Shown piece by piece: positions 1-8,324 of a stretch of 64,000 nt of DNA. The stretch covers positions 1 to 64,000 of the forward strand of contig DATGQE010000031.1 of the NCBI GenBank assembly GCA_035304345.1, in the 5' to 3' direction. The translations under genes were made by a program, and so were the position numbers. The first letter of the stretch is position 1. Every line of letters begins with the position of its first letter. The notes beneath the pieces are model-generated. The model was not told where the DNA came from. It saw only the letters and a list, made by a program, of their open reading frames with translations, and did no database searches. The DNA is from IDS-8 sp035304345 (lineage in GTDB: Bacteria > Pseudomonadota > Gammaproteobacteria > Steroidobacterales > Woeseiaceae).

Positions 1-147
1 GAACGGCAGCAGGCAGACGAACGTCACCCCGACCGCGACCGCGCTCTTGAGCAGCCGCGACCGCAGCTCGATGAGATGGGAGAGCAGCGTGCCTTCCGCC
101 AGCTTCTCTTCTTCCTCGCCGGCGGCGGTCTTCTTGTCGTCGGTCAC
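1..147 (-). CDS. tatC: Sec-independent translocase subunit TatC (N-terminal part, cut by window edge)
   Basis: Multi-spanning core of the twin-arginine translocase, which with TatB recognises folded proteins carrying RR signal peptides. Only the first 49 codons lie in the window. They show an acidic/basic cytoplasmic head, then the family hallmark SHLIELRSRLLKS leading into the first membrane helix (VGVTFVCLLPF). The start is GTG at 147, which overlaps the tatB stop in a GTGA junction, so translation is probably coupled. The position behind tatA and tatB is the usual one. The rest of the gene lies to the left of the window. Confidence 0.93.
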   Translation of the reverse strand, partial: MTDDKKTAAGEEEEKLAEGTLLSHLIELRSRLLKSAVAVGVTFVCLLPF

Positions 148-527
148 GAGACTCCGTTCCGGGCGCGTGGCTCGGCCGTGTCGGCCTCCGGGGGCGCTTC
201 GGGTGCGGGCTCGACCGGTGCTGCCGCGTCCGACGCGGTATCGGCGACCGGCGCCGCCGCTTCACGCGCAGAGGATGCCTCGTCGGGCTTCGGGGTTGCC
301 GCCGGTGGCACCGTGCGCGGCAGCGGCGTGGGCCGCGGCCGCAAATCGAGCTCCTTCTCGAGGTTGAGCTCCTCCTCGAGCTGCCGCTTCATCATGCGGG
401 TCATGCGGCGCGCCTGACCGAGCCAAGTGCCGACCTGCTGTGCCACGCGGGGCAGTCGCTCCGGGCCGAGCACGATCAGCCCGATCATGAACACGAGCAT
501 CAGCTCCCAGAAACCGACTCCGGACAT
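144..527 (-). CDS. tatB: Sec-independent translocase subunit TatB
   Basis: Inner-membrane Tat component that forms the substrate-binding complex with TatC. The 127-residue protein has the expected plan: a short N-terminal membrane helix (FWELMLVFMIGLIVLGPERLP, positions 7-27) with the conserved LGPERLP turn, an amphipathic helix rich in R/K/E (about 28-60), and a long Ala/Pro/Glu-rich disordered tail. TatA-type proteins have a FG turn instead of LGPERLP, which is why I call this one TatB. It sits 24 bp downstream of tatA and overlaps tatC by 4 bp. Confidence 0.95.
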   Translation of the reverse strand: MSGVGFWELMLVFMIGLIVLGPERLPRVAQQVGTWLGQARRMTRMMKRQLEEELNLEKELDLRPRPTPLPRTVPPAATPKPDEASSAREAAAPVADTASDAAAPVEPAPEAPPEADTAEPRARNGVS

Positions 528-551
528 CGGGTGAACCCGCCGGGGCCGCGC

Positions 552-794
552 TTACTTGCGGTCTTCCCTGGCCGGTTCCTCGAGCGGCGTGTTGTCGAAA
601 TCCGCATCCCGAGCCGCCTTCGACTTGTCGTCGAGCTTCTCGGTTTCCTTGTCGGCTTCGTTCATCGCGGTGCGGAAGCCTTTCACGGCGCTGCCGAGAT
701 CCGAGCCCAGGGTACGCAGGCGCTTGGTGCCGAAGATCGCCAGCACGATCACCAGTATGATGGCGAGCTCCAGCGGTCCGATATTCGAAAGCAT
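552..794 (-). CDS. tatA: Sec-independent translocase subunit TatA
   Basis: Pore-forming subunit of the twin-arginine translocase. The protein is 80 residues from the ATG at 794. It has a short membrane helix (LELAIILVIVLAIFGTKRL) ending in the FGTKRLR turn typical of TatA, then an amphipathic helix (GSDLGSAVKGFRTAMNE) and an acidic tail. Reading can continue upstream of 794 for 19 codons, but those residues do not match the family, so the ATG at 794 is preferred. First gene of the tatABC operon; a promoter with a perfect -10 lies about 60 bp upstream. Confidence 0.95.
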   Translation of the reverse strand: MLSNIGPLELAIILVIVLAIFGTKRLRTLGSDLGSAVKGFRTAMNEADKETEKLDDKSKAARDADFDNTPLEEPAREDRK

Positions 795-855
795 GTAATT
801 GAATCTCCCGGGGCGCACCCCTCGAGTGCCGCTGCCGCGACACGTTTGCACATCG

Positions 856-861
856 ATTATA
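856..861 (-). promoter_or_regulatory. Putative sigma-70 -10 element of the tatABC operon
   Basis: Read on the minus strand this is a perfect TATAAT, lying in a locally AT-rich patch between dtd and tatA. The predicted start of transcription is near 849, about 55 nt before the tatA ATG. No good -35 hexamer is visible at 16-18 bp upstream, so the call rests on the -10 and its position. Confidence 0.5.
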
Positions 862-905
862 CCGTTTATTGGACGCGTATTCGGCGCGGCTCCCGCCGCT
901 CCGGG

Positions 906-1343
906 TCACGCCTCCAGCCAGAAGGTGACCGGTCCTTCGTTCACCAGCGCGACCTGCATGTTGGCGCCGAACACCCCGCTGACCGTCGCCGGCAGCCGCT
1001 CGCGGCAGGTTGCGAGCAAAAGCTCGAACATCCGCCGTCCCGCCTCGGGCGGCGCGGCGCGGGTGAAGCTCGCCCGCATGCCCTTCCTGGTGTCGGCCGC
1101 GAGCGTGAACTGCGGGACGAGCAGCAGGCCGCCCCCGACGTCGGTGAGGGACAGGTTCATGCGTCCCTCCGCGTCCGGGAACACCCGGTAACCGAGCAAC
1201 CGCTCCGCGAGCCGGCGCGCGCTGGCCTCGGTGTCCTCCCGCTGGACGCCGACCAGCACCAGGAGACCCCGGCCGATCGCCGCCACCGTTTCGCCCTCGA
1301 CGGCGACGCTCGCCTCGCCGACCCGCTGCAGCAGTCCGATCAT
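906..1343 (-). CDS. dtd: D-aminoacyl-tRNA deacylase
   Basis: Hydrolyses D-amino acids wrongly attached to tRNA (D-Tyr-tRNA and others), keeping them out of translation. At 145 residues from the ATG at 1343 it has the exact family length. Two active-site motifs are visible: QFTLAAD near residue 78 (the family has SQFTLAAD; here the first residue is Pro) and the C-terminal NEGPVT, the Gly-cisPro motif that screens the chiral centre. An in-frame upstream start at 1382 would add 13 unrelated residues. It stands alone between the tat operon and a long spacer. Confidence 0.94.
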   Translation of the reverse strand: MIGLLQRVGEASVAVEGETVAAIGRGLLVLVGVQREDTEASARRLAERLLGYRVFPDAEGRMNLSLTDVGGGLLLVPQFTLAADTRKGMRASFTRAAPPEAGRRMFELLLATCRERLPATVSGVFGANMQVALVNEGPVTFWLEA

Positions 1344-1854
1344 GCTGGCTTCATCCCTTCGACCGGCGCGCGGCCGGAACATTCACCGCCGCCGCAGTTT
1401 ATGCGGCCTTCGGCGAATAACAATGGCGTCCGGCACCCCCCGCCCGTGGCAATCTCGGCATCGGGCGGACGCCGCGCTGCCCCGGCGGCGCCCGGGTTGC
1501 CGGCGGGCCGGACCAGGGACATGGCGGCCGGGCGCCGCCGCCGCCCGCGCCAGGGATGGCACGACCCCGGTCGCCGAGGCCGGGGTCACCGCGGGAGTGC
1601 TGCGCCTGCGCACCACTCCATCCGGTATCTTCGCCACAATAGGGATATTGATTCCCACTTTTACGGCATTCTGACGATAGTGGGGATACGCGGCCCTGAT
1701 GGGCGCAAGGATTGCGCCATGGTGGGAAGAGGTTGGACAGCATTCCTGGCCCCGCCGGCCCCGCCTTCCCGCCCTCTGCGGCATTTGGAATCGGCCCGGT
1801 CCCTGCGCGATGATTCGCCGCTTCCGGCAACCAAGCCAGATTCGGGGAACCAGC
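1344..1854. other. Long intergenic spacer upstream of dctP
   Basis: No reading frame here resembles a protein. It contains a perfect 8-bp hairpin (GACCCCGG at 1563-1570 with CCGGGGTC at 1580-1587) and, further right, an AT-richer patch around 1635-1690 with an imperfect inverted repeat (ATTCCCAC at 1651-1658, GTGGGGAT at 1680-1687). The latter could be an operator or part of the dctP promoter region, 170 bp before the dctP start. Confidence 0.4.
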
Positions 1855-2973
1855 ATGATCAAGCGACGCAACTTCGTGGGCGGTCTCGCGCTCGCGGCGG
1901 GCGCGGCCGCGTGCGGCCGGTCGGGTCCGACCGGCGGCGAGAGCGCCGGCCGCGACGACCGCACCTTCGAGTGGAACATGGTCACCTCCTGGCCGCCCGG
2001 CCTGCCCGGCGCCGGCTCCGGCGCCGAGAAGCTCGCGCGGCGCATCGAAGTGGCGTCCAACGGGCGTCTCAGGATCCGCGTGTTCGCCGGCGGCGAGCTC
2101 GTGCCCGCGCTCGAGGTTTTCGACGCCGTGAGCCGCGGCACCGTGCAAATGGGCCACGATGCGTCCTATTACCACCGCGGCAAGCTGCCGGCGGCGCAGT
2201 ACTTCACCACCGCGCCCTTCGGTCTCAACGCGACCGAGATGAACGCCTGGATGTACTACGGCGACGGCCTTGAGCTCTGGCGCGAGCTCTACGAGCCGTT
2301 CAACCTCGTGCCGTTCCCCGCCGGCCAGACCGGGGTGCAGATGGCCGGCTGGTTCAACCGCGAGATCAACTCGGTGGCGGACCTGCGCGGTCTCAAGATG
2401 CGCATCCCGGGGCTGGGCGGCGAGGTGATGCAGCGCGCCGGGGTCACGCAGGTGACGGTGCCGGGCTCCGAGATCTTCACGTCGCTGCAGACCGGCGTCA
2501 TCGACGCGGCCGAGTGGATCGGGCCGTACAACGACATCTCGCTCGGCCTGCACAAGGCGGCGCGCTTCTATTACTACCCCGGCTGGCACGAGCCAGGCTC
2601 GCTCCTGCAGTGCATCGTCAACAAGCAGGCGTGGGACTCGCTGCCGCCGGACCTCCAGGAAATCGTCGCGAGCGTGTGCCAGGCGATGAACCTCGACATG
2701 CAGTCGGAGTACGCCTACGGCAACGCGATGGCGCTCGACCGGTTGTCGCGGGAACCCGGGGTCGAGATCCGGCCGCTGCCCGACGACGTGCTCGCCCTGC
2801 TGCACCGGATCACGCTCGAGGTCGCCGAGGAGATGAGCGCGCGCAACGAGGCCACGCGGCGCATCCAGCAGTCGTTCAATGATTTCCTCGAGAAGTCCGT
2901 GGCGAACCAGGCCATCAGCGAGCAGGCGTTCCTGAACAAGCGCCGCCTGATCGAGCCGAACGGCCGCGGTTGA
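1855..2973 (+). CDS. dctP: TRAP transporter substrate-binding protein, DctP family (TakP-like)
   Basis: Extracytoplasmic solute-binding component of a sodium-driven TRAP carrier; delivers an organic acid anion to the DctQM membrane unit. The 372-residue product begins with a twin-arginine-like signal (KRRNFVGG) followed by an Ala-rich stretch and Cys20, so it may be a Tat-exported lipoprotein. The mature part carries the signature EWIGPYND around residue 221 and YYYPGWHEPG after it, typical of the TakP/lactate branch that binds 2-oxo- or hydroxy-acids, often as dimers. The exact ligand is inferred. It is transcribed towards dctM, only 30 bp apart, rather than in the same direction. Confidence 0.9.
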   Translation: MIKRRNFVGGLALAAGAAACGRSGPTGGESAGRDDRTFEWNMVTSWPPGLPGAGSGAEKLARRIEVASNGRLRIRVFAGGELVPALEVFDAVSRGTVQMGHDASYYHRGKLPAAQYFTTAPFGLNATEMNAWMYYGDGLELWRELYEPFNLVPFPAGQTGVQMAGWFNREINSVADLRGLKMRIPGLGGEVMQRAGVTQVTVPGSEIFTSLQTGVIDAAEWIGPYNDISLGLHKAARFYYYPGWHEPGSLLQCIVNKQAWDSLPPDLQEIVASVCQAMNLDMQSEYAYGNAMALDRLSREPGVEIRPLPDDVLALLHRITLEVAEEMSARNEATRRIQQSFNDFLEKSVANQAISEQAFLNKRRLIEPNGRG

Positions 2974-3003
2974 GCGTTCGCGCGCAACCGGGTTCGTTCG
3001 CGC

Positions 3004-4392
3004 CTACGGGGCGAGGGGGCCGATGCCGTAGAGCTTTTCGGGCAGCCAGGTCGCGAGGCCCGGGAAAGCGGCGAGCACGAGCAGCGCGAGCAGTTGCAGG
3101 GCGACGAACGGCACCGCGCCACGATAGAGGTGGGCGGTCGTCACGGCGGGCGGCGCGACGCCGCGCAGGTAGAACAGCGCGAAGCCGAAAGGCGGGGTGA
3201 GGAACGAAGTCTGGAGGTTGACGGCCATCATCACCCCCAGCCACACCGGGTCGAGCCCCATCGCGAGGAGCACCGGCCCGACGATCGGCACGACCACGAA
3301 TACGATCTCGATGAAGTCGAGGACGAAGCCGAGCAGGAACATGATCAGCATGACGACGAGCATGGCCGAGAACGCGCCGCCGGGCAGGCCGTCCAGCAGG
3401 TCCCGGACCACGATGTCGCCGCCGTAGCCGCGGAACACCAGCGAGAACACGGACGCGCCGACCAGGATCATGAACACCATGCTGCTGATCGACAGGGTGC
3501 CGCGCATGATCTCACGCAGGCGCGCGAGCGTGAGCTGGCGCCTCTGCAGGGCGATCGCGAGCGCGCCGAACGCGCCCACGCCCGCCGCCTCGGTCGGCGT
3601 CGCCACGCCGAACAGGATAGTGCCCAGCACCGCGGAAATCAGGATCACGGGCGGGACCAGGGCTTTCACGATCCGCCCGACGCCGGCGCGCCGCTCGCCC
3701 GGCGCGTGGTGGGCGGGCATCGCGCCCGGCCGTACGATCGCGACGGCCACGAGGAACAGGACGTAGAACACGACCAGCAGCAGGCCCGGCAGGAGCGCCC
3801 CGGCGAACAGGTCGCCGACGGAGACGGAGCGCGGCGCATAGTTGCCGAGCGAGAGCTGCGCCTGCTGGTACGACGAGGCGATTACGTCACCCAGCATCAC
3901 GAGCACGATCGACGGGGGAATGACCTGCCCGAGCGTTCCAGAGGCGCAGATGGTGCCGGTCGCGATCTCCGGCGCGTAGCCGCGCTTCAGCATCGTCGGC
4001 AACGACAGGAGCCCCATCGTCACCACGGTCGCACCCACGATACCGGTGCTGGCGGCGAGCAGCATGCCGACGAGAGTGACCGAGATCCCGAGGCCACCGC
4101 GCCACGAGCCGAAGAGCGAGCTCAGGGTCTCGAGCAGCTCTTCGGCGATGCGGGCGCGCTCGAGCGTGATGCCCATGAACACGAACAGCGGCACGGCCAC
4201 CAGGGTCTCGTTGTTCATGATGCCGAACAGGCGGCTCGGCAGCCCGGTAAGGAAAGCGTCCTGGAACGTCCCGGTCAGGACCCCTGCGAACGCGAACAGC
4301 AGTCCGGTGCCCGCCAGCGTGAACGCCACGGGGAAGCCCGCCATGAGCAGCACGACGACCGCGGCGAAGAGCAGCAGGGCGACGAAGTCCAT
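3004..4392 (-). CDS. dctM: TRAP transporter large permease subunit DctM
   Basis: Large membrane subunit that carries out the sodium-coupled transport step. It has 462 residues and about 12-13 hydrophobic segments throughout, with the family features LFVFMGITLERARIAEELLE near residue 70 and GATVVTMGLLSLPTMLKRGY near 120, plus VATPTEAAGVGAFGAL. The ATG at 4392 lies one base beyond the dctQ stop codon, so the two are one operon (dctQ first). The partner dctP is on the opposite strand. Confidence 0.95.
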   Translation of the reverse strand: MDFVALLLFAAVVVLLMAGFPVAFTLAGTGLLFAFAGVLTGTFQDAFLTGLPSRLFGIMNNETLVAVPLFVFMGITLERARIAEELLETLSSLFGSWRGGLGISVTLVGMLLAASTGIVGATVVTMGLLSLPTMLKRGYAPEIATGTICASGTLGQVIPPSIVLVMLGDVIASSYQQAQLSLGNYAPRSVSVGDLFAGALLPGLLLVVFYVLFLVAVAIVRPGAMPAHHAPGERRAGVGRIVKALVPPVILISAVLGTILFGVATPTEAAGVGAFGALAIALQRRQLTLARLREIMRGTLSISSMVFMILVGASVFSLVFRGYGGDIVVRDLLDGLPGGAFSAMLVVMLIMFLLGFVLDFIEIVFVVVPIVGPVLLAMGLDPVWLGVMMAVNLQTSFLTPPFGFALFYLRGVAPPAVTTAHLYRGAVPFVALQLLALLVLAAFPGLATWLPEKLYGIGPLAP

Positions 4393-4393
4393 C

Positions 4394-4945
4394 TCAGGTT
4401 CCCGTCGCGGGCCCGGGACCCCCGCGCCACCGGAGCAGTGAGCGTAACAGCAGCGAGACGGACTGCAGGGCGACCAGCGCCGGCATGACGATGAGCAGCG
4501 TCTTGGCGAGCGGGGTGAACGGGTATGGCAGCCCGCCGGCGTTGACCGACACCTCCCGTATCCTCCAGGAGTTGAGCACGTACTCCCAGGATTCCCAGGC
4601 GATCCAGCCGCACAGCGGCAGGACGAACACCAGCACCCCGGCCACGTCCACGAGCGCGCGCCCGCGCTCGCTCATGCGCCGGTAGAAGATGTCGACGCGG
4701 ACGTGCTCGTCACGCTGCAGCGTGCTGGCGGCGCCGAGCATGAACACCGCCCCGTGCATCCAGGTGAGCGACTCCTGCAGCCAGATGACGCCGAACTCGA
4801 ACGCGTAGCGCAGGACGACGATGATCGTCGTGGCCAGCACCATCGCGAGCGTCAGCCAGGCAACGGCGTTGCCCGTGACGCGGCTGACTGCGTCGATGGC
4901 CGAAGCGATGCGTGCGCTGGTATCCAAGCCGGCTCCCCCTGGCAT
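4394..4945 (-). CDS. dctQ: TRAP transporter small permease subunit DctQ
   Basis: Small four-helix membrane subunit that pairs with DctM. The 183-residue sequence has hydrophobic segments near 28-46, 63-75, 98-118 and 144-165, with the family motif W(L/M)xExLTWM (WLQESLTWMHGAVFMLGA) and DEHVRVDIFY. The ATG at 4945 gives the longest form. A TTG at 4927 has a much better ribosome-binding site (GGGGGAG, 5 nt before it) and would give 177 residues, so the true start may be there. Operon with dctM downstream. Confidence 0.92.
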   Translation of the reverse strand: MPGGAGLDTSARIASAIDAVSRVTGNAVAWLTLAMVLATTIIVVLRYAFEFGVIWLQESLTWMHGAVFMLGAASTLQRDEHVRVDIFYRRMSERGRALVDVAGVLVFVLPLCGWIAWESWEYVLNSWRIREVSVNAGGLPYPFTPLAKTLLIVMPALVALQSVSLLLRSLLRWRGGPGPATGT

Positions 4946-4979
4946 TGGCGCGAAAGAGTGGGGAAAAACGCCCGGCCGG

Positions 4980-5306
4980 TCAATCTCCGCGTCGCTTCTC
5001 GAGGCGCCTCAGGAACACCGCCATCTCCTTCGCGGCCTGCCGGTCCCCCTTGCGCTCCGCCGCCTCGATGCCGCGCTGCCAGGCGCCAGCCGCCTCGGCG
5101 TCGCGGCCGGTCGCCTCCAGCGACCGGCCGAGCAGCTTCCAGGCCGCCGAGTAGTCCGGGTCCAGCCGGACCGCGTGCTCGAAGTGCTCGACGGCTTCGG
5201 CGTCACGGCCGGCCGCCCGATACTCGCTGCCGAGGGAGAAGCGCAGCAGCGCGGAATCGCGTCCCGCGCGCAGCATGGCCAGCAGTGCGTCGATGCGTCC
5301 ACTCAT
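4980..5306 (-). CDS. Small TPR-repeat protein coupled to trkH
   Basis: A soluble 108-residue protein made almost entirely of tetratricopeptide helices: LLRFSLGSEYRAAGRDAEAV (about 20-39) and the next unit LDPDYSAAWKLLGRSLEATG (about 48-67), then a third with AAGAWQRGIEAAERKGDRQAA and a basic end. TPR units bind protein partners. Its ATG shares one base with the trkH stop codon, so it is translated with trkH. No function is established; a role linked to potassium uptake is inferred from position only. Confidence 0.82.
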   Translation of the reverse strand: MSGRIDALLAMLRAGRDSALLRFSLGSEYRAAGRDAEAVEHFEHAVRLDPDYSAAWKLLGRSLEATGRDAEAAGAWQRGIEAAERKGDRQAAKEMAVFLRRLEKRRGD

Positions 5307-6754
5307 CAGCGTCGCCAGAACGTGGGGCTCAGTATCACGAGCAGGGTGAAGATCTCGAGGCGGCCGAGCAGCATGCCCGCCACCGCGATCCACTTGGGAG
5401 CATCGCCGGTCTGGAACACGATCGCAACGTCCCCGAGGCCGGGGCCGAGGTTGTTCAGGGAGGCGGCGACCGCCGAGAACGCCGTGACCTGGTCCAGGCC
5501 GGCCGCCATCATGGCGAGCAGCATGAACCCGAACACGATGAGGTAGACCGAGAAAAAGCCCCAGATGGCATCCACGACCCGGTAGGGGACGGCATGGCTG
5601 CCGAGCTTCACCGGGATTTCGGCGCTCGGGTGCACCAGGCGCACGATCTCGCGCACCCCCTGCTTGTAGATCAGGAGCCAGCGGATCACCTTGATGCCGC
5701 CGGCCGTGGAGCCGGCACATCCGCCGATGAAGCTGGAGAACACGAGGAGTACCGGTATCGCCCCCGGCCAGTCGGAGTAGTTGGCGGTCGTGAAGCCGGT
5801 GGTCGTCGCGATCGAGACCGCCTGGAACAGGCCGTTGAGAATCCCGTCCCGCGGACTCGTGAAGGTGCCCGCCGCCACCAGCGTCGCCACCACCACGGCG
5901 GAAACCACGACGACCACCAGGAAGTACGCGCGCACCTCCGGGTCCCGGGCATAGTGGCGGATGCTCACGTACCGCCAGGCGAAGAAGTGCAGGGAGAAGT
6001 TGATGCCGGCAACGAACATGAACACGATCGCGACCATGTCGATCGCCGCGCTGTCGAAGTACCCGACGTTCAGGTCGTGGGTGGAGAAGCCGCCGATCGA
6101 AACCGTCGAGAACGCGTGGCAGATCGCGTCGAACACGCTCATCCCCGCGAGCCAGTAGGCAGCCGAGCAGGCGATGGTGAAGCCCAAGTAGATGTACCAC
6201 AGCGCCTTCGCGGTCTCGGCGATGCGTGGCGTGAGCTTCGTGTCCTTCACCGGGCCCGGCGTCTCGGCACGGTAGAGCTGCATGCCGCCTACGCCGAGCA
6301 TGGGCAGGATGGCGACCGCCGCGACGATCAGCCCCATGCCGCCGATCCACTGGAGCTGGTGCCGGTACCAGAGGATCGATTTCGGCAGCTCGTCGATGCC
6401 GACGAGCACCGTGGCCCCGGTCGTGGTGAGGCCGGACACGGACTCGAACAGCGCGTCCGTGAAGCCGAGCCGCGGGTCCTCGGAAAAGAGGAGCGGCAGG
6501 GCCCCGAACGTCCCGAGCACGGTCCAGAAGGCCGCGACGACCAAAAAGCCGTCGCGCAGCCTGAGCTCCTTGCGCACCCGGCGCACCGGCAGCCACACGA
6601 TGACCCCGGCGGCGATCGAGGCGAGGAAGGCCTCGGCGAACGGCAGCCACGCGCGGCCGTCGAACAGGAACGCGACGCCGATCGGCGGCAGCATGGTGAA
6701 GCTGAACAGGATCAGGAGCAGCCCCAGGAGACGTTGCACCACGAACCAGTTCAA
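5306..6754 (-). CDS. trkH: Trk potassium uptake protein, membrane subunit TrkH
   Basis: Ion-conducting subunit of the Trk system for low-affinity potassium uptake, gated by the cytoplasmic TrkA ring. The 482 residues match the usual length and contain the repeated selectivity-filter loops of the family: SVSGLTTTGATV (about residue 110), TVSIGGFSTHD (about 225) and ATTTGFTTANY (about 320), and GGCAGSTAGGIKVIR just after. I chose the TTG start at 6754 because GGGGGA sits 6 nt upstream and the length fits; an ATG at 6802 would add 16 unlikely residues. It follows trkA by 70 bp and is probably co-transcribed. Confidence 0.95.
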   Translation of the reverse strand: MNWFVVQRLLGLLLILFSFTMLPPIGVAFLFDGRAWLPFAEAFLASIAAGVIVWLPVRRVRKELRLRDGFLVVAAFWTVLGTFGALPLLFSEDPRLGFTDALFESVSGLTTTGATVLVGIDELPKSILWYRHQLQWIGGMGLIVAAVAILPMLGVGGMQLYRAETPGPVKDTKLTPRIAETAKALWYIYLGFTIACSAAYWLAGMSVFDAICHAFSTVSIGGFSTHDLNVGYFDSAAIDMVAIVFMFVAGINFSLHFFAWRYVSIRHYARDPEVRAYFLVVVVVSAVVVATLVAAGTFTSPRDGILNGLFQAVSIATTTGFTTANYSDWPGAIPVLLVFSSFIGGCAGSTAGGIKVIRWLLIYKQGVREIVRLVHPSAEIPVKLGSHAVPYRVVDAIWGFFSVYLIVFGFMLLAMMAAGLDQVTAFSAVAASLNNLGPGLGDVAIVFQTGDAPKWIAVAGMLLGRLEIFTLLVILSPTFWRR

Positions 6755-6824
6755 TGCGTGTCCCCCTTCGTTGCACGCTCCGTTGGCGCGGCCGCCGGCC
6801 ACGCCGTCATGAGCCCCGATGCGG

Positions 6825-8204
6825 TCAGACGAACGTCACCCCGACTTCGAACAGCGCCTCTATCCTGTCGATCCTGCGCCGGTCGGTCATGAACAGGATC
6901 ACGTGGTCGTCCGTCTCGATCACGGTGTCCGGACGGGCGATGTGCACCTGCTCACCCCGCACGACCGCCACGATGGCGGCACCGGGCGGGAGCTCGATGT
7001 CGCTGATGGCGCGCCCGACCGCGCGCGACGACTCGCGCGCGCCGTGCGCCACGGCCTCGATCGCTTCGGCGGCGCCGCGCTTGAGCGAGTGCACCTTCAC
7101 GACGTCCCCGCGTCGCACGTGCGCGAGCAGCGAGCCTATCGTGACCTGTTGCGGCGAGATCGCGATGTCGATCGTGCCCGAGGCTTCGACGAGCTCCGCG
7201 TACGACGGCCGGTTGATCAGCGCCATCACCTTCCGGGCCCCCAGCTTCTTTGCCAGCATCGCGGACAGGATGTTCGCTTCCTCCGCGTTGGTGAGGGCGC
7301 AGAACATGTCGACGCTGTCGATGTTCTCCTCGATCAGCAGGTCTTCGTCGGCCGCGTCGCCCACGAGCACGATCGCCTTGTTGAGCTGCTCCGAGATCAC
7401 GCGCGCCCGCTCCGGGTTGCGCTCGATGACCTTGACCTGGGTGTCGTGCTCCAGTGCATGTGCGAGCCGTGCGCCGATGTTGCCGCCGCCGGCGATCACC
7501 ACGCGGTTCACCGGTGCCTCGAGCATGCGCATTTCGTCGAGGAACCTGCGGATGTTGCGGCGCTCGGAGATGAAGAACACCTCGTCGCCTTCCCGGACGA
7601 CCGTATCCGGCGCGACCGCCAGCGGCATGCCTTCGCGGTAGATCGCCGCGATCCGGCCCTCCGCCTCGGGGATGTGCTCCTTCAGGCTGTCCACCGGCCG
7701 GCCGACGAGCAGGCCACCCTCCTGCGCCCGCGCCCCGACCAGGCGCACGCGGCCATTGGCGAAGTCGAGCACCTGCAGCGCGCCGGGGAAGAGGATGAGC
7801 TGCTCCACGTACTGGCAGACGAGCTGCTCGGGGCTGATGCGCACGTCGACCGGGAACGCGTCCTGCGTGAACAGGGCGTCCGCCCTCATGTACTCGGCGG
7901 AGCGGATGCGGGCGATCTTCGTGGGCGTGTGGTAGAGCGTGTAGGCCACCTGGCAGGCAACCATGTTCGTTTCGTCGGAGTCGGTGAGGGCGATGACGAT
8001 GTCCGCGTCGCTCGCGCCGGCGCGCTCCAATACCTCGGGATACGCCGCGTGGCCGACCACGGTCCGGATGTCGAGCCGGTCCTGCAGCTCGCGCAGCACG
8101 TCGGCCCGCATGTCCACGACCGTCACCTCGTTGGCTTCCTCGCGGGACAGGCTGTGAGCCGCGGAAGAGCCCACCTGGCCGGCTCCGAGGATGAGTATTC
8201 TCAT
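6825..8204 (-). CDS. trkA: Trk potassium uptake regulatory subunit TrkA
   Basis: Peripheral membrane protein that binds nucleotide and gates TrkH. It has 459 residues in the standard RCK duplicate plan: RCK-N Rossmann fold 1 starting MRILILGAGQVGSS, an RCK-C domain, then a second Rossmann fold with VVIAGGGNIGARLAHAL near residue 233 and a second RCK-C domain. Both halves keep the GxGxxG loop and the acidic residue at the end of strand 2 (VVDM, VIERN), consistent with NAD(H) binding. It precedes trkH on the same strand. Confidence 0.97.
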   Translation of the reverse strand: MRILILGAGQVGSSAAHSLSREEANEVTVVDMRADVLRELQDRLDIRTVVGHAAYPEVLERAGASDADIVIALTDSDETNMVACQVAYTLYHTPTKIARIRSAEYMRADALFTQDAFPVDVRISPEQLVCQYVEQLILFPGALQVLDFANGRVRLVGARAQEGGLLVGRPVDSLKEHIPEAEGRIAAIYREGMPLAVAPDTVVREGDEVFFISERRNIRRFLDEMRMLEAPVNRVVIAGGGNIGARLAHALEHDTQVKVIERNPERARVISEQLNKAIVLVGDAADEDLLIEENIDSVDMFCALTNAEEANILSAMLAKKLGARKVMALINRPSYAELVEASGTIDIAISPQQVTIGSLLAHVRRGDVVKVHSLKRGAAEAIEAVAHGARESSRAVGRAISDIELPPGAAIVAVVRGEQVHIARPDTVIETDDHVILFMTDRRRIDRIEALFEVGVTFV

Positions 8205-8265
8205 GGTTTCGGCGACGACCTCAGGTGAGCGGAACCGGCATGGGCCGCGATTCTACCGCGCCGAG

Positions 8266-8290
8266 CGCCGGCCTGCCCGTCGGGCCGGCG
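8266..8290 (-). terminator. Hairpin downstream of uvrD (candidate terminator)
   Basis: A perfect 8-bp stem (CGCCGGCC / GGCCGGCG) with a 9-nt loop lies 35 bp beyond the uvrD stop and before trkA. There is no T-run, so it may act as a pause, an RNA 3' end or a weak terminator. Confidence 0.35.
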
Positions 8291-8324
8291 ACGTGCGGCG
8301 CCGCCGGTCACGCGGCGAGCGCGC

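Noticed and set aside
1399..1854. A gene remnant in the long gap before dctP
   Set aside because: I looked for a degraded protein on both strands and found no run of residues that matches a family I know.
3094..4488. A 464-residue plus-strand frame opposite dctM
   Set aside because: Histidine- and glutamate-rich mirror of the hydrophobic dctM sequence; no conserved motif.
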